Below, one piece after another: positions 33,542 through 44,389 of a DNA stretch of 64,000 nucleotides (its first letter is position 1; each line of letters starts with the position of its first letter). The position numbers were made by a program, and so were the translations under genes. The notes beneath the pieces were generated by a model. The model saw nothing but the letters and a program-made list of their open reading frames with translations. It made no database searches and was not told the origin of the DNA. This DNA is from Candidatus Hoaglandella endobia. GTDB lineage: Bacteria > Pseudomonadota > Gammaproteobacteria > Enterobacterales > Enterobacteriaceae. The stretch is from the NCBI RefSeq assembly GCF_900044015.1, contig NZ_LN999835.1, positions 212,365 through 276,364 on the forward strand, written 5' to 3'.

Positions 33542-34681
33542 TTAGTACAGTGAATGGGTGTTTTGTTCAATATGCTCTTTGGTGATGCGACCAAACATTT
33601 TATAATAGCACCAGCTTGTGTAAAGCAACACGATCGGCATAAGCGTAATAGCGATTACCGTCATTACTTTCAGAGTACCGATACTTGAGGTAGCATCCCA
33701 AATTGTCAAGCTAGCATTTGGCATCTTGTTTGACGGCATAATAAACGGGAACATCGTGATACCTACAGTAAGAATCACGCAGGTCAATGTTAGCGAAGAG
33801 AAAATGAACGACAAAGCGTTGCGGCCTGTGCGACTAAAGAAAAAAGTTAATAACGGAAATAAGACCCCCAAAGCCGGTATAAGACCCAGTCTTGGGTGAG
33901 CATGATAGTTGACCATCCAGGCCCCGGCCCGATGCGCTACCTCTTTATGCAATAGATTAGATTCTGCGTTTCGATCGATGATTGAGATCACAGTAAAGCC
34001 ATCTATGCCGTTAACGACCCAAATTACAGCTAATAGGAAAGTCAGTGTGGTAACTAGCGCAGTAATCTGTGTAATGTTGCGCATACGTACCTGCAACTGG
34101 TCGTCGGTACGCATTTGCAGGTAAGCGCCTCCCTGCATCAGGAACATTGACAAGCTGACAGTGCCAGCTAACAGGCCGAATGGATTCAACAATTGAAAAA
34201 AATTACCGGTGTAATAAAGGCGCAAATATTCATCTACATGAAACGGTACGCCTTGCAGGAGGTTACCAAAGGTAACCCCTATGATTATAGGTGAACAAAA
34301 ACTGCCGATAAATATACCCCAGTCCCACATACGCCGCCAGCGGACATCCTCAATTTTCGAACGATAGTCAAACCCAACCGGACGGAAAAGCAGCGAAGCC
34401 AACACTATAATCATAGCGATATAAAATCCAGAAAACACCGCAGCATAAACCATCGGCCAAGCAGCGAATAAAGCTCCGCCCGCAGTAATAAGCCAAACTT
34501 GGTTACCATCCCAGTGCGGCGCTATAGTGTTTATCATGACTCTTCGCTCAACATTGTTGCGCCCGAACAGAAGCATCAGCATACCAACGCCCATATCAAA
34601 CCCGTCGGTAACAGCGAAACCGATGAGCAGCACGCCTATCAGTACCCACCAAATAACACGTAATACCTCGTAATCAAACAT
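33542..34681 (-). CDS. cydB: cytochrome bd-I ubiquinol oxidase subunit II
   Basis: CydB is the structural partner of CydA in the high-affinity quinol oxidase. The start at 34681, after a GGAG site, gives 379 residues, exactly the E. coli length, beginning MFDYEVLRVIWW. Conserved features include GFDMGVGML, APHWDGNQVWLITAGGALFAAWP and the C-terminal FGRITKEHIEQNTHSLY. The open frame starts five codons earlier without similarity. cydA ends 30 nt upstream. Confidence 0.97.
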   Translation of the reverse strand: MFDYEVLRVIWWVLIGVLLIGFAVTDGFDMGVGMLMLLFGRNNVERRVMINTIAPHWDGNQVWLITAGGALFAAWPMVYAAVFSGFYIAMIIVLASLLFRPVGFDYRSKIEDVRWRRMWDWGIFIGSFCSPIIIGVTFGNLLQGVPFHVDEYLRLYYTGNFFQLLNPFGLLAGTVSLSMFLMQGGAYLQMRTDDQLQVRMRNITQITALVTTLTFLLAVIWVVNGIDGFTVISIIDRNAESNLLHKEVAHRAGAWMVNYHAHPRLGLIPALGVLFPLLTFFFSRTGRNALSFIFSSLTLTCVILTVGITMFPFIMPSNKMPNASLTIWDATSSIGTLKVMTVIAITLMPIVLLYTSWCYYKMFGRITKEHIEQNTHSLY

Positions 34682-34711
34682 GGTCAATCGCTCCAATCTT
34701 ACTATTTGTGC

Positions 34712-36265
34712 TCACTGAACAGTAACTTGCTCAAAATGGTATTTACCAGTTTTTAGGCTACTCGGCCCTAGGCGCGCGAATTTAAACATCAAATACATCT
34801 CCGCTACTAAAAATAGCGTGTATAAACTGCAAATTAGCCCCATTGAAAATAGAATATCGCCGGCAGTCAGGATCGAGTTAGCAATAGACGTCGGTAATAT
34901 TTCACCAATTGCCCAAGGTTGCCGGCCGTATTCGGCGATAAACCAGCCTGACTCAATAGCGATCCATGGCAACGGAATCGCATAAAGCATAGCACGATGT
35001 AGCCAGCGAGGCTGACCAATGCGGTTCTGCACTACTGTCCAGAAACAGGCAACAATCAGCAGTAACATTAACATACCGCAGCCCACCATAATACGGAAAG
35101 AGAAATACAGTGGTGCTACTCGCGGAATTGAATCGTAAGTTGCCTGTTGAATTTGCTGCTCGTTTGCCTGAACGATATTATCAGTGTGACGTTGAAGCAA
35201 CAGCCCGTATCCAAGATCCTGCCTGTTGTTATTGAACGCTTCGCGCACTAACTGATCAGTACTACCTCTGCGTAACTGCTGCAGCAGACTGTAGGCCTTC
35301 ATGCCGTTGCGGATGCGCACTTCGTGCTGTGTCATCAAGTCTTTCAGACCGATTACCTGACGATCGGTAGAACGGGTGGCTATGATCCCTAGCGCATAAG
35401 GGATACGTACCGCGAAATAATTGGTCTGATTTTCTTGGTTGGGTAGTCCAAATAAAGTCAATGAAGCTGGTGCAGGCTCGGTGTTCCATTCAGCCTCAAT
35501 AGCAGCCAGTTTTGTTCTTTGCACATCGCCAATTTCATAACCGGATTCATCCCCCAAAACGATAACCGACAGCACCGCTGCTATACCAAAGGAGGCGGCA
35601 ATAGCAAAAGAACGCTTAGCGAATGCGATATCGCGACCTTTAAGCAAATAATAAGAGCTGATACCGAGCACGAACATCGCGCCAGTACAGTATCCTGCAG
35701 CTACGGTATGCACAAATTTTACTTGCGCCACTGGATTTAATACTAGATCAGTGAAACGAACCATTTCCATGCGCATGGTTTCATAATTGAAATCCGATGC
35801 AATTGGGTTTTGCATCCAGCCGTTGGCGACCAAAATCCACAGTGCAGAAAGGTTAGAACCAAGCGCAACTAGCCAGGTGACAGCCATATGTTGGATTTTA
35901 TTCAGGCGATCCCAGCCCAATAAGAATAGACCTACAAAGGTGGATTCGAGGAAGAAGGCCATTAAACCTTCAATAGCCAGCGGTGCCCCGAAGATATCGC
36001 CAACATAGAGAGAAAAATATGACCAGTTAGTACCGAATTGAAACTCCATAGTGAGACCAGTTGCTACGCCGAGGGCGAAGTTGATGGCAAATAATTTACC
36101 CCAAAACTTGGTCATATCCTTATAAATTTGTTTCCCTGAGAGAACATATACTGTTTCCATGATGGCTAGCAAAAAAGCCATACCAAGTGTCAGCGGCACA
36201 AATAAAAAATGATACATTGCTGTTAAAGCAAACTGTAATCGTGATAGTTCTACAACATCAAACAT
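34712..36265 (-). CDS. cydA: cytochrome bd-I ubiquinol oxidase subunit I
   Basis: CydA carries haems b558, b595 and d and the quinol site. The 517-residue protein (E. coli 522) keeps His19 (MYHFLFVP), the His186 equivalent in KFVHTVA, and Met393 in FRIMV, and the quinol-binding Q loop starting GDESGYE. With cydB, cydX and cydDC a full cytochrome bd system is encoded, suggesting life at low oxygen. Confidence 0.97.
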   Translation of the reverse strand: MFDVVELSRLQFALTAMYHFLFVPLTLGMAFLLAIMETVYVLSGKQIYKDMTKFWGKLFAINFALGVATGLTMEFQFGTNWSYFSLYVGDIFGAPLAIEGLMAFFLESTFVGLFLLGWDRLNKIQHMAVTWLVALGSNLSALWILVANGWMQNPIASDFNYETMRMEMVRFTDLVLNPVAQVKFVHTVAAGYCTGAMFVLGISSYYLLKGRDIAFAKRSFAIAASFGIAAVLSVIVLGDESGYEIGDVQRTKLAAIEAEWNTEPAPASLTLFGLPNQENQTNYFAVRIPYALGIIATRSTDRQVIGLKDLMTQHEVRIRNGMKAYSLLQQLRRGSTDQLVREAFNNNRQDLGYGLLLQRHTDNIVQANEQQIQQATYDSIPRVAPLYFSFRIMVGCGMLMLLLIVACFWTVVQNRIGQPRWLHRAMLYAIPLPWIAIESGWFIAEYGRQPWAIGEILPTSIANSILTAGDILFSMGLICSLYTLFLVAEMYLMFKFARLGPSSLKTGKYHFEQVTVQ

Positions 36266-36371
36266 GATAACTCTCCTTGCTACTCGAAAGTAAGGATCTT
36301 ACATATGCTGTTATGGTTATCCATCGCTTAGGTTAACTGCTTGGCTAAGCCAGGATTGACAATCAATTGGC

Positions 36372-37244
36372 TTAGTTTGGTAATCTACTTTTAAGCGCAT
36401 CACCAATAGCTGATAGGCTACGCACGGTTTTAACTCCAGCAGCCTCTAGTGCAGCAAATTTTGCTTCTGCAGTACCCTTACCACCAGCGACAATCGCGCC
36501 GGCATGTCCCATACGTTTTCCCTTCGGCGCCGTGACACCAGCGATATAGCCAACAACTAACTTAGAAACATGATCCTTGATATAAGCAGCGGCTTCTTCT
36601 TCCGCGGTGCCGCCAATCTCACCGATCATAATGATCGCCTCAGTATGCGGATCCTCCTCAAAAAGTTTTAACATATCGATAAAGCTTGAGCCAGAGATGG
36701 GGTCACCGCCAATGCCTACGCAGCTAGACTGTCCTAGACCGTTATCCGTGGTTTGCTTGACCGCTTCATAGGTCAGAGTACCAGAACGCGAAATGATACC
36801 TACACTTCCTGGCTGGTGGATGTAGCCCGGCATAATACCTATTTTGCACTCTCCGGGCGTAATAACGCCCGGGCAATTTGGGCCGATCATGCGCGTCTTA
36901 CTCTGCTCAAGCTTGGCTGTTACGTTGAGCATATCCAACGTTGGAATACCTTCGGTAATGCAGATAATCAGCTTAATACCAGCGTCGATTGCTTCTAGTA
37001 TAGAGTCTTTGCCAAACTGCGCTGGCACGTAGATTACCGATGCCATTGCACCGGTTTTGTCTACCGCTTCGCTCATAGTATTAAAAACCGGCAAACCTAG
37101 ATGCTTCGTACCGCCTTTCCCGGGGGTGACGCCGCCGACTATCTTAGTGCCGTAGGCCATTGCCTGTTCAGAATGGAAGGTACCCTGGCTGCCGGTAAAA
37201 CCCTGGCAGATGACTTTAGTGTTTTTATTGATCAAAATAGACAT
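36372..37244 (-). CDS. sucD: succinyl-CoA synthetase alpha subunit
   Basis: SucD binds CoA and carries the phosphohistidine of succinyl-CoA synthetase. The 290-residue protein (E. coli 289) has [14 protein letters not shown], the CoA-binding fold, and the active histidine in KRMGHAGAI. It overlaps sucC by one base. sucAB are lost, so the enzyme probably runs from succinate to succinyl-CoA for biosynthesis. Confidence 0.97.
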   Translation of the reverse strand: MSILINKNTKVICQGFTGSQGTFHSEQAMAYGTKIVGGVTPGKGGTKHLGLPVFNTMSEAVDKTGAMASVIYVPAQFGKDSILEAIDAGIKLIICITEGIPTLDMLNVTAKLEQSKTRMIGPNCPGVITPGECKIGIMPGYIHQPGSVGIISRSGTLTYEAVKQTTDNGLGQSSCVGIGGDPISGSSFIDMLKLFEEDPHTEAIIMIGEIGGTAEEEAAAYIKDHVSKLVVGYIAGVTAPKGKRMGHAGAIVAGGKGTAEAKFAALEAAGVKTVRSLSAIGDALKSRLPN

Positions 37245-38410
37245 TACTTACTCTCCACCATGGCGACAACTTGTTGTGCTGCGTCGGTCAGACTTTTAGC
37301 AGCAATAATATTTAAGCCGCTATCAGCTAAACTATTGGCCCCCAGCTCGGCATTATTACCTTCCAGTCGGACCACGACTGGAACGTTAACTCCGACCTTG
37401 GATACCGCGCCTATGATACCTTCAGCGATCAAATCGCAGCGAACTATACCGCCAAAAATATTTACTAGCACCGCTTTTACTTTTTTATCGGATAGAATAA
37501 TTTTGAACGCTTCGGTCACACGTTCTTTGGTAGCACTACCGCCTACATCTAGGAAATTAGCCGGTTCTCCGCCGTGCAGTTTAACGATGTCCATGGTGCC
37601 CATCGCCAACCCGGCTCCATTGACCATACAACCGATATTTCCTTCCAGAGCCACATAATTAAATTTCCACTGAGTAGCATGCACTTCGCGTTCATCTTCC
37701 TGGCTGTAATCACGCATTTTACGCAATTCAGGCTGCCGAAACAGCGCATTGCTATCAGCACTCAATTTACTGTCTAGGCAAATCAGAGAGCCATCACCAG
37801 TAATGACTAACGGATTGATTTCCACCATAGTCAAATCACGCTCCAGGAATAGCTTCGCCAATCCCATAAAGATTTTACTAAACTGGCTTACCTGTTTGCC
37901 ACTTAGGCCTAGTTTAAAAGCTAGATCACGGCCCTGATAAGGTTGTGGACCTGTCAGTGGATCCAGCGCCGACTTATGAAGAAGATGCGGTGTTTCTTCT
38001 GCCACCTTCTCAATTTCTATGCCGCCTTCAGTAGAAGCTATGAACACCACCTGGCGCTTACTACGATCAATGACCGCACCTAAATAAAGCTCCTTAGCGA
38101 TATCGGTAGCTGCCTCTACCAAAATCTGATTGACAGGTTGTCCCATAGCGTCAGTTTGGTAAGTAACTAAACGTTTACCCAGCCACTGCTCGGCAAAAGC
38201 TTGGAGCTCTTCTTTAGATTTTACGATCTTTACGCCCCCGGATTTACCGCGACCGCCAGCGTGTACCTGACATTTTACTACCCAAGGGCTAGCGCCAATT
38301 TTCGAGGCGGACTCTTCTACTTCACGCAGCGTAGTGCAAGCATATCCTGTAGGAGTGGGCAGACCATATCGAGCAAGGAGCTGTTTCGCTTGATATTCAT
38401 GTAAATTCAT
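37244..38410 (-). CDS. sucC: succinyl-CoA synthetase beta subunit
   Basis: SucC is the ATP-grasp subunit that binds nucleotide and succinate. It has 388 residues as in E. coli, with [18 protein letters not shown], the lysine and glycine-rich [12 protein letters not shown], and [10 protein letters not shown] near the C-terminus. Its stop shares a base with the sucD start. Immediately upstream lies a fragment of the sucB 3' end. Confidence 0.97.
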   Translation of the reverse strand: MNLHEYQAKQLLARYGLPTPTGYACTTLREVEESASKIGASPWVVKCQVHAGGRGKSGGVKIVKSKEELQAFAEQWLGKRLVTYQTDAMGQPVNQILVEAATDIAKELYLGAVIDRSKRQVVFIASTEGGIEIEKVAEETPHLLHKSALDPLTGPQPYQGRDLAFKLGLSGKQVSQFSKIFMGLAKLFLERDLTMVEINPLVITGDGSLICLDSKLSADSNALFRQPELRKMRDYSQEDEREVHATQWKFNYVALEGNIGCMVNGAGLAMGTMDIVKLHGGEPANFLDVGGSATKERVTEAFKIILSDKKVKAVLVNIFGGIVRCDLIAEGIIGAVSKVGVNVPVVVRLEGNNAELGANSLADSGLNIIAAKSLTDAAQQVVAMVESK

Positions 38411-38527
38411 GATATTACTTCCATGTTGGTTGGGATCATCAGCGCCAGGTTGTGCCTGCTGGCTAAGGCACTAGTAACTGAACGCAGCCATTACGCACTA
38501 TATTATAGTATATATCATCGTAACAGG

Positions 38528-38610
38528 CGATGTTTGGTCTTCCAGTATCTCTTTTAATGTCACCATGAAGATCAGATCACTGATTATTGGCCCTAGATGA
38601 GTCAAGGACA
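38528..38610 (-). pseudogene. sucB: sucB 3' relic (2-oxoglutarate dehydrogenase E2)
   Basis: On the minus strand, just before sucC as in E. coli, the sequence reads LI-stop-GQ-stop-SV, then after a frameshift FMVTLKEILEDQT. This matches LIDGRESVG-FLVTIKELLEDPT at the C-terminus of SucB. Both stops can arise from single-base changes (GAA to TAA and GAT-like to TAG). The rest of sucB and all of sucA and sdhCDAB are missing between here and gltA. Confidence 0.87.
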
Positions 38611-39369
38611 AGAACGTTGCTTGCCTTAACGACCTTGTATAGGCAATTAATTTACTGGCTAATCTATAAAATGAAACTAGAAATTAGCTATGCCTAGCAT
38701 AATAGCTATAGCTATTATGCTATAATTAGGCTCATAAGGAACTACGGTATGGACACCGAGATACTTATGTAAAAATAATTGTGATACACCATATCTTCGC
38801 CGTCAATGTAGGCTTTCAACTTGCGTTGCTTATCTAGCTATTTAGGCAACATAGCTATTAGCGGACGGCGCACATCTATAGTTTGGAGATAATGTTCCAT
38901 TCTATACGAGCAGAAGTGGGGGTAGCATAATGATGATTATGTTGCGTGACAGCAACTATAGCCATAGCCAGCCATAAAGATGGGATAGCAGTTGCACATG
39001 CACGATATTGTGGTTAAAGGGTATGACTACCTCTTCCTGTGTCGAGGATTTGTGCATGTATTAATATCTATTTATTATTAAGATATATAATTTGATCTTG
39101 TACAGTACAATAACGATACAAATAGTTTATTTCTATATACTTACTAGTCTTAGTGATATATACATACATAACGTAACATGTTGATGATGTTTTTTTGCTT
39201 ACAAATAACTCTATTTGTTACATATTAACAATTAAATAAGCTTTAACTTCTTCAGATCACAAGGCCCATTCGTCCCAGATAAAATTATTAGTAAATATTA
39301 TGTAATCAAGGTATCCCTTTCATTTATATCCCTATATTCTAATCTTAGAAATCTTCTAAGGAGAAGATA
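38611..39369. other. decayed spacer between sucB relic and gltA
   Basis: About 760 nt hold no intact gene. sdhCDAB and sucA once lay here by synteny. One minus-strand run near 38890-39010 is open for some 35 codons (WLAMAIVAVTQHNHHY) but I cannot assign it. A 28-bp perfect palindrome lies at 38695-38722. The gltA promoter should be in the AT-rich final 300 nt. Confidence 0.5.
38695..38722. repeat. 28-bp perfect palindrome
   Basis: The arm TAGCATAATAGCTA is followed directly by its exact reverse complement, with no loop. It lies in non-coding DNA between the sucB relic and gltA, and no T-run follows on either strand. Confidence 0.85.
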
Positions 39370-40650
39370 ATGGCTGAAAGTAAAGTAACTTTTATTCCTG
39401 AGAACCAGTCGCCTATCGAAATGGATATATTAATAGGCACCATGGGTGAAAAAGAAATTGATATTCGCTGGCTAGGAAGCCAGGGATATTTCACCTTCGA
39501 TCCTGGCTTTACTTCTACCGCCTCCTGTAAATCTAAAATCACTTATATCGACGGCAATCAAGGTATTCTGCTATATCGTGGTTTTCCTATCGAGCAACTG
39601 GCACTGGAGTCTAACTATCTAGAAGTCTGCTATATCCTGCTGAATAGCGAAGCCCCTACAAGTGAACAGTTTGAAGAGTTTCGCTCCATCGTCACGAGCC
39701 ATACTATAATTCATGAGCAGATTACCCGCATGTTACAAGGTTTCAGCCGCGATTCTCATCCCATGGCAATTATGGGCGGATTTACCGGCGCGCTGGCGGC
39801 GTTTTATCATGATGCGCTAGACGTTAACGTCGCGCGCCACCGTGAAATAGCTGCGTTTCGCCTGCTATCTAAAATGCCGACTTTAGCCGCAATGTGCTAT
39901 AAATACTCCCTCGGCCAACCTTTTATCTACCCGCAAAATAAGCTGTCTTATGCTGGTAATTTGCTTAACATGATGTTCGCAACACCGTGCGAACATTATG
40001 AGATTAACCCAGTACTGGAACGTGCCATGGACCGCATTCTTATTTTGCATGCCGATCATGAGCAGAATGCCTCCACATCTACCGTACGCACTGCTGGCTC
40101 ATCGGGAGCTAATCCTTTTGCCTGTATTGCAGCTGGTATCACTGCGCTGTGGGGGAGCGCTCACGGCGGAGCAAATGAGGCATGTCTAAACATGCTTGAA
40201 GAGATTAATAAGGGAGAGGATATCCCCCGTTTTATCAAACGGGCCAAGGATAAGAATGATTCTTTCCGTCTGATGGGATTCGGCCACCGAGTGTATAAAA
40301 ATTATGATCCACGTGCTACCATCCTGCGTGAAACCTGTCAGGAGGTTTTAAAAGAGCTGAAGCTATCGGATAAACTACTTGTAGTGGCCATGGAACTTGA
40401 GCATATCGTACTGTGTGATCCTTATTTTATCGAACGTAAACTGTATCCTAACGTGGATTTTTACTCAGGCATAATATTAAAGTCTATGGGGATTCCATCG
40501 AACATGTTCCCGGTGATTTTTGCCATAGCCCGTACAGTAGGCTGGATAGCGCACTGGAAAGAAATGCATGACGACGGTCTGAAGATAGCTCGACCGCGTC
40601 AGCTTTATACTGGTTATGCTCAGCGAAATTTTCATAGTCAAATTAAGTAA
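39370..40650 (+). CDS. gltA: citrate synthase (type II)
   Basis: GltA condenses oxaloacetate and acetyl-CoA to citrate. The 426-residue protein (E. coli 427) has the catalytic histidines in [13 protein letters not shown] and [14 protein letters not shown] and the aspartate region [11 protein letters not shown]. It starts after AAGGAGAAG. Downstream 2-oxoglutarate dehydrogenase is lost, so it probably serves glutamate or 2-oxoglutarate supply if aconitase and isocitrate dehydrogenase remain. Confidence 0.97.
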   Translation: MAESKVTFIPENQSPIEMDILIGTMGEKEIDIRWLGSQGYFTFDPGFTSTASCKSKITYIDGNQGILLYRGFPIEQLALESNYLEVCYILLNSEAPTSEQFEEFRSIVTSHTIIHEQITRMLQGFSRDSHPMAIMGGFTGALAAFYHDALDVNVARHREIAAFRLLSKMPTLAAMCYKYSLGQPFIYPQNKLSYAGNLLNMMFATPCEHYEINPVLERAMDRILILHADHEQNASTSTVRTAGSSGANPFACIAAGITALWGSAHGGANEACLNMLEEINKGEDIPRFIKRAKDKNDSFRLMGFGHRVYKNYDPRATILRETCQEVLKELKLSDKLLVVAMELEHIVLCDPYFIERKLYPNVDFYSGIILKSMGIPSNMFPVIFAIARTVGWIAHWKEMHDDGLKIARPRQLYTGYAQRNFHSQIK

Positions 40651-40959
40651 TACCGCCCTGTAACTAGTCAGGTTATTTTTGGTGTAGTTCTATCTAAGCT
40701 AGAACTCTAGCGCTAAAGTTTCGTTTTTTCTTCCCAAGGAAAGAAAAAACGATATAGTACGTGTGATTCCATTAATTCACGCAGCGTCATGCAGACATGC
40801 TCCAATAACTGTTGGATTAAATCCGAACTGGTAAAGCAGCCTAATAACAAGTGGGGGCTTATCTACCCCCTAGTATTAGGGGGCGAGTATCAACAACTAG
40901 CCGCTCTATCAAATCTATATTTATTCTCTGCTATTAATCAGAATGATAGCCCAGATCTG
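40651..40959. other. spacer downstream of gltA with inverted repeats
   Basis: Three perfect inverted repeats occur: GCTAG/CTAGC at 40698-40711; an 11-bp pair at 40722-40751; and CCCCCTA/TAGGGGG at 40866-40883. gltA (+) and ybgI (-) converge here, so transcription must end in this region. None has a good T-run after the stem. A 69-codon frame at 40789-40998 overlaps ybgI and has no recognisable homologue. Confidence 0.55.
40722..40751. terminator. possible bidirectional terminator between gltA and ybgI
   Basis: CGTTTTTTCTT at 40722-40732 and AAGAAAAAACG at 40741-40751 form an 11-bp perfect inverted repeat with an 8-nt loop. Read on either strand the stem itself contains a U-rich arm, but there is no separate T-tract beyond it. 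Its location between convergent genes supports a role in termination. Confidence 0.45.
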
Positions 40960-41703
40960 TCAGGCTGGATTAGGAATATCAATAAAATTAACATCTAAAT
41001 CATATTGTTTTGCAAGCCACTCGCCGAGTGCGCGTATACCGCCACGCTCGGTGGCATGATGTCCAGCAGCATAAAAATGCAATCCCCATTCACGCGCAGC
41101 GTGGCTAGTTTGTTCCGAAATTTCTCCGCTAATAAAAGCGTCCATTCCGGCCTCAGCTGCCAGCTCAATGAATCTCTGTCCTCCACCACAACACCAAGCT
41201 AGCCGTTTAATTTGCGCTGGGGCGTTGTCGCCACAATGAATAACACTACGCCCCAGCTTTTGTTCGAGGCGCTTTTGCAGAGCGTCTGCGCTCAGGGGAA
41301 TATCAAGTTCGCCCTGAGTTATTAGCGGCTCCAGCACGCCTGTCACCTGAATAGCCAGCGCAGACGCGAGCTGGGCATTATTACCTAGCTCAGGATGAGC
41401 GTCCAGCGGCAGGTGCCAAGCGTAAAGATTTATATCGTGAGATAGTAAAGTTTTTAACCGCTGACGTTTGATCCCTCTAATCACCGCCAATTCATTTTTC
41501 CAAAAATAGCCGTGGTGGACTATTATCGCATCTGCGCCATGAGTCAGCGCGCTATCTAATATTGCTTGACAGGCCGTAACTCCGGTTATAATGCGCCGGA
41601 CCTCATGTCTCCCTTCTACTTGCAGGCCGTTAGGCACATAGTCTTGTATCTCACTGCTATTAAGTTTCTGATTAATAATATATTCAAGTTCTGTATTCCG
41701 CAT
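40960..41703 (-). CDS. ybgI: Nif3-like dinuclear metal-binding protein YbgI
   Basis: This conserved protein binds two metal ions in a toroidal hexamer; its cellular role is uncertain (radiation resistance and GTP-cyclohydrolase-like annotations exist). The 247 residues equal the E. coli length. Metal-ligand motifs are seen in IVHHGYFW, HLPLDAHPELGNN and the C-terminal AGHHATERGGIRAL. Retention in a reduced genome suggests a housekeeping function. Confidence 0.94.
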   Translation of the reverse strand: MRNTELEYIINQKLNSSEIQDYVPNGLQVEGRHEVRRIITGVTACQAILDSALTHGADAIIVHHGYFWKNELAVIRGIKRQRLKTLLSHDINLYAWHLPLDAHPELGNNAQLASALAIQVTGVLEPLITQGELDIPLSADALQKRLEQKLGRSVIHCGDNAPAQIKRLAWCCGGGQRFIELAAEAGMDAFISGEISEQTSHAAREWGLHFYAAGHHATERGGIRALGEWLAKQYDLDVNFIDIPNPA

Positions 41704-41771
41704 TTTGTAGTTTTTCTCGTCAAAGTTTATTTGGCACTTTGTACTTTAGATGCCTCATCAATAGGTAAATT

Positions 41772-42350
41772 CTATTGCTGGTAAGTAAAAGCGATAATAA
41801 CGTGTTTCACGCCAATAACTTTACTGGTTAGTTCGGTCATGGCTTTACCTTCGGCTTTAGTGACAAGACCCAGCAGAAATACTTCACCGTTTTCCGTAGT
41901 GACTTTTATGTTAGAAAACTTGACCTCATCGCTAGCCAATAGTTGTAAAAGGATCTTAATGGTTAGCCAGATATCCCTGTATCTGCGTCCTAATGATAAC
42001 GGCTGGCCCTGGCGGATTTCATTATACACTTCTATCGTTCCATCGATACCCAGAGCAATCAGCTTGGCGCGCTCTGCTAGTTCAGGGGTAGGGGCCTGGC
42101 CGGTCAGCAATACTTTTCCTTGATAGACTGTGTTGACGATGCGCGCATCTTTTTTCAATTGTTGATCTTTAGCCAAAGCGTTTGCCACCTTCATTTTGAG
42201 AATACTATCATCTACCTGCATGCCGACAGTGCGTGGATCGGTAGCAGTTTTAGTTACGACCACAGTGGTGCCGACAACCACTGCACCGACGCATCCTTGT
42301 AGCATCAGAACAGTAGTGTACATAAGTAATAATAGCGTATTAACCTTCAT
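41772..42350 (-). CDS. dolP: outer-membrane lipoprotein DolP (YraP)
   Basis: DolP is a two-BON-domain lipoprotein that supports outer-membrane integrity and BAM function near the division site. The ATG at 42350 follows AAAGGAG and gives 192 residues (E. coli 191), with lipid-accepting Cys20 in MLQGC. BON domains cover about residues 45-110 and 120-190 (VTTENGEVFLLGLVT). The earlier ATG at 42365 lies inside the diaA relic. Confidence 0.95.
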   Translation of the reverse strand: MKVNTLLLLMYTTVLMLQGCVGAVVVGTTVVVTKTATDPRTVGMQVDDSILKMKVANALAKDQQLKKDARIVNTVYQGKVLLTGQAPTPELAERAKLIALGIDGTIEVYNEIRQGQPLSLGRRYRDIWLTIKILLQLLASDEVKFSNIKVTTENGEVFLLGLVTKAEGKAMTELTSKVIGVKHVIIAFTYQQ

Positions 42351-42359
42351 CTGGCTCCT

Positions 42360-42545
42360 TTGCATCTCCTGGATACGCGCGCTGTAATAAGATTAATAAG
42401 ATAAGAAAAGCCGGCTAGCTCGCCGAATTCATATTCTAGTTAATAGCTAATAAGACATCTCCGTTCTGGCGAACGTTGGTGATCGCTGTTATTACAACGA
42501 TCAGCATTCCATGCCAGCAGCCTTGGGCGCTCGATAAGGCGCCTT
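42360..42545 (-). pseudogene. diaA: diaA relic (DnaA initiator-associating protein)
   Basis: Between lpoA and dolP the minus strand reads ERPRLLAWNAD, then after a one-base shift VVITAITN, then VRQNGDVLLAIN-stop, YEFGELAGF and finally SARIQEMQ. These follow the order of E. coli DiaA: ERPSLPAIALNTD, NVVLTAIAND, GDVLLAIS, YDGGELAGL and SARIQEMH. Deletions and frameshifts inactivate it. Its 3' end runs into the dolP ribosome site, as the genes are adjacent in E. coli; yraN is also gone. Confidence 0.85.
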
Positions 42546-42583
42546 CCTTCTTTCTGACCACGCTCACCGCCGCGATTATTCAA

Positions 42584-44389
42584 TTACTGAGCCGCTATCA
42601 ATTGACCTTGCTGGTATTTCAACCATGATAACTTCCGATTGATCACGCAATTCGGCGTAGCTGCTGATAGTGTGCCAGTTTGGCCTTCTACCTGAAAGCC
42701 TGGAATTTGGCGCATTTCGCTGAAGTTATTGGCTATAATCCAGGCATCAATTCCCATGGCGTACAAACGCACCAATAAATAATTGCCGCGGCACTGAGCG
42801 CTGATCTGCGCCAGTAGCGCTGGATGAGTGCCCGTTAGTAACGGTATCTCACTAAATTCCAGTCCTTCCATCTCCAAACGGTAATCGGGTCCGGCATCGG
42901 CATAGCTACGCGAACTAGCGTATAAAGCAAGGCTTGCGTGTGCACTATTCATATCGATCATTGGTTTAATGAGCGCCAACTCATCTGGCGTAGCGATGAT
43001 ATACACTGCATCAATCTTACCTTCAGCTCTGCCTGAAGAAGAGACTGAACCGTCATTAGGAGTAGTCCGACCAGTTATAGTGACTGGCATACTGCCAGTA
43101 ACCGGCAGGCCGGTTAATTGAATTCCGGCGCCGCTGTTGATACTCTGCTTGAGTTCGTTAGTTGACCCAATGCGCTGTGCTAACACCGTGCTGCCTCCAG
43201 CTTGATGCCAGGCATCAGTGAACGCTTTCGCTACCCGATCACCAAGATTGCCGCGTGGTAGCAGTAATAACGGCTGCTGCCTGCCATGCTGATGAATATG
43301 GTTAGCAGCGTCGCGTGCCTCATCTTCTGGCGCAAGAGCGAAGTAACAGATGTTAGGCCGTGGTTGTAGTTTTTCAGGATGATCGGGCTGATTAAGCGCC
43401 AGAATATTAAGCTTATCGACGAGCGCAGTGTCCGCGTTGTATAACTGCTCAACCTCATTTTTTAACAGCGGCCCAATAATCATGCGCGCACCGTTCTTTT
43501 TTGCCAGCGTGAGGATGGCTGGAATCGTCTGGCTGGTAGTGTCATAAACCTTGACTTGCACATTTCTGTCGGCTAGTGTTACGGGCAATTGGTTGGCAGT
43601 GCAGCAGGCGACCATAGCCTGCCCTCCAGTCACGGGAGCTGTTTCCATACTGTTGGTATTCACACTAGTCACCGGCATACCGCTATTTAGTAGATTGTTA
43701 CCTGCGGCATCGGCGCCATGAGCTGGCCTGTTTAGCAGGGAGTTTATGCCCTCCTGCGCTGATATAAAACCCTGTTTAATGGCATTTGTGAACACTTTTT
43801 CATGTCCACTTAACGGCAGCAGCATAGCGATGTTTCCTACAGACAATGTCTGATAATTTTGTATCTGGCTAAGCGGGGTTGGCAGCGTTTTCGCCGCTGG
43901 GTTTTGCGGATAATGAGCTTTTTGCCAGTCTTTGATTGCTGTCTGCAAAAGGTTGGGATCTTGACGATTATTTAAATACAAACGAAGCAACTCAAGCCAG
44001 CCCTGTAACACATTCTCATCAGAGTTTATTCTGATGTTTTTTTGTTTGATCGGCAGTAACAGCAAGGTTTGCCAAGTTTTATCGATATTTTTCTGGTGTG
44101 TAACACCTTCTTTTTTAAGCAGTTGCTCTTGGCTAATATAAGCACGTACTAAATCCAGCGAAGGCTTACTTTGGCCAGCATTTATTATTTGACTATAGCG
44201 CAGGCGTTGTTCCTCGTCAAGACAGGCTTTATCGACTTGCTGCAGAGCGGCGGCAGTTATTTCAGGAGTAGGCAGTACTTTCTGACTTTCTGGACCCGGG
44301 CCTGTACAGGCCATTAGGATTAATGTAATAAGTAGGACGTAACTAGCGCGTCTTCTTTTTTTAAGACATCTTATATAAGAGAACAGCAT
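42584..44389 (-). CDS. lpoA: penicillin-binding protein activator LpoA, shortened N-terminal domain
   Basis: LpoA is an outer-membrane lipoprotein that stimulates PBP1a through the periplasm. Starting at 44389 it has 601 residues (E. coli 678), with a basic n-region, hydrophobic stretch and lipobox cysteine at 28 (LILMAC), matching E. coli Cys27. The C-terminal LppC-like domain is intact ([42 protein letters not shown]). About 75 residues of the N-terminal helical TPR domain are missing before [11 protein letters not shown]. An ATG at 44446 would give a longer, unmatched N-terminus. Confidence 0.92.
   Translation of the reverse strand: MLFSYIRCLKKRRRASYVLLITLILMACTGPGPESQKVLPTPEITAAALQQVDKACLDEEQRLRYSQIINAGQSKPSLDLVRAYISQEQLLKKEGVTHQKNIDKTWQTLLLLPIKQKNIRINSDENVLQGWLELLRLYLNNRQDPNLLQTAIKDWQKAHYPQNPAAKTLPTPLSQIQNYQTLSVGNIAMLLPLSGHEKVFTNAIKQGFISAQEGINSLLNRPAHGADAAGNNLLNSGMPVTSVNTNSMETAPVTGGQAMVACCTANQLPVTLADRNVQVKVYDTTSQTIPAILTLAKKNGARMIIGPLLKNEVEQLYNADTALVDKLNILALNQPDHPEKLQPRPNICYFALAPEDEARDAANHIHQHGRQQPLLLLPRGNLGDRVAKAFTDAWHQAGGSTVLAQRIGSTNELKQSINSGAGIQLTGLPVTGSMPVTITGRTTPNDGSVSSSGRAEGKIDAVYIIATPDELALIKPMIDMNSAHASLALYASSRSYADAGPDYRLEMEGLEFSEIPLLTGTHPALLAQISAQCRGNYLLVRLYAMGIDAWIIANNFSEMRQIPGFQVEGQTGTLSAATPNCVINRKLSWLKYQQGQLIAAQ

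Noticed and set aside
38890-39010. Minus-strand open run between sucB relic and gltA as an sdh or sucA fragment
   Set aside because: A few residues (YATPTSA) resemble SucA's YAGRPASA, but the match is short and its neighbours do not follow, so I left it unassigned.
40866-40883. CCCCCTA/TAGGGGG hairpin as rho-independent terminator
   Set aside because: The stem is strong but no T-run follows on either strand; only listed as an inverted repeat.
40789-40998. 69-codon frame between gltA and ybgI
   Set aside because: It overlaps the 3' end of ybgI on the other strand, has no recognisable similarity and crosses a strong hairpin.
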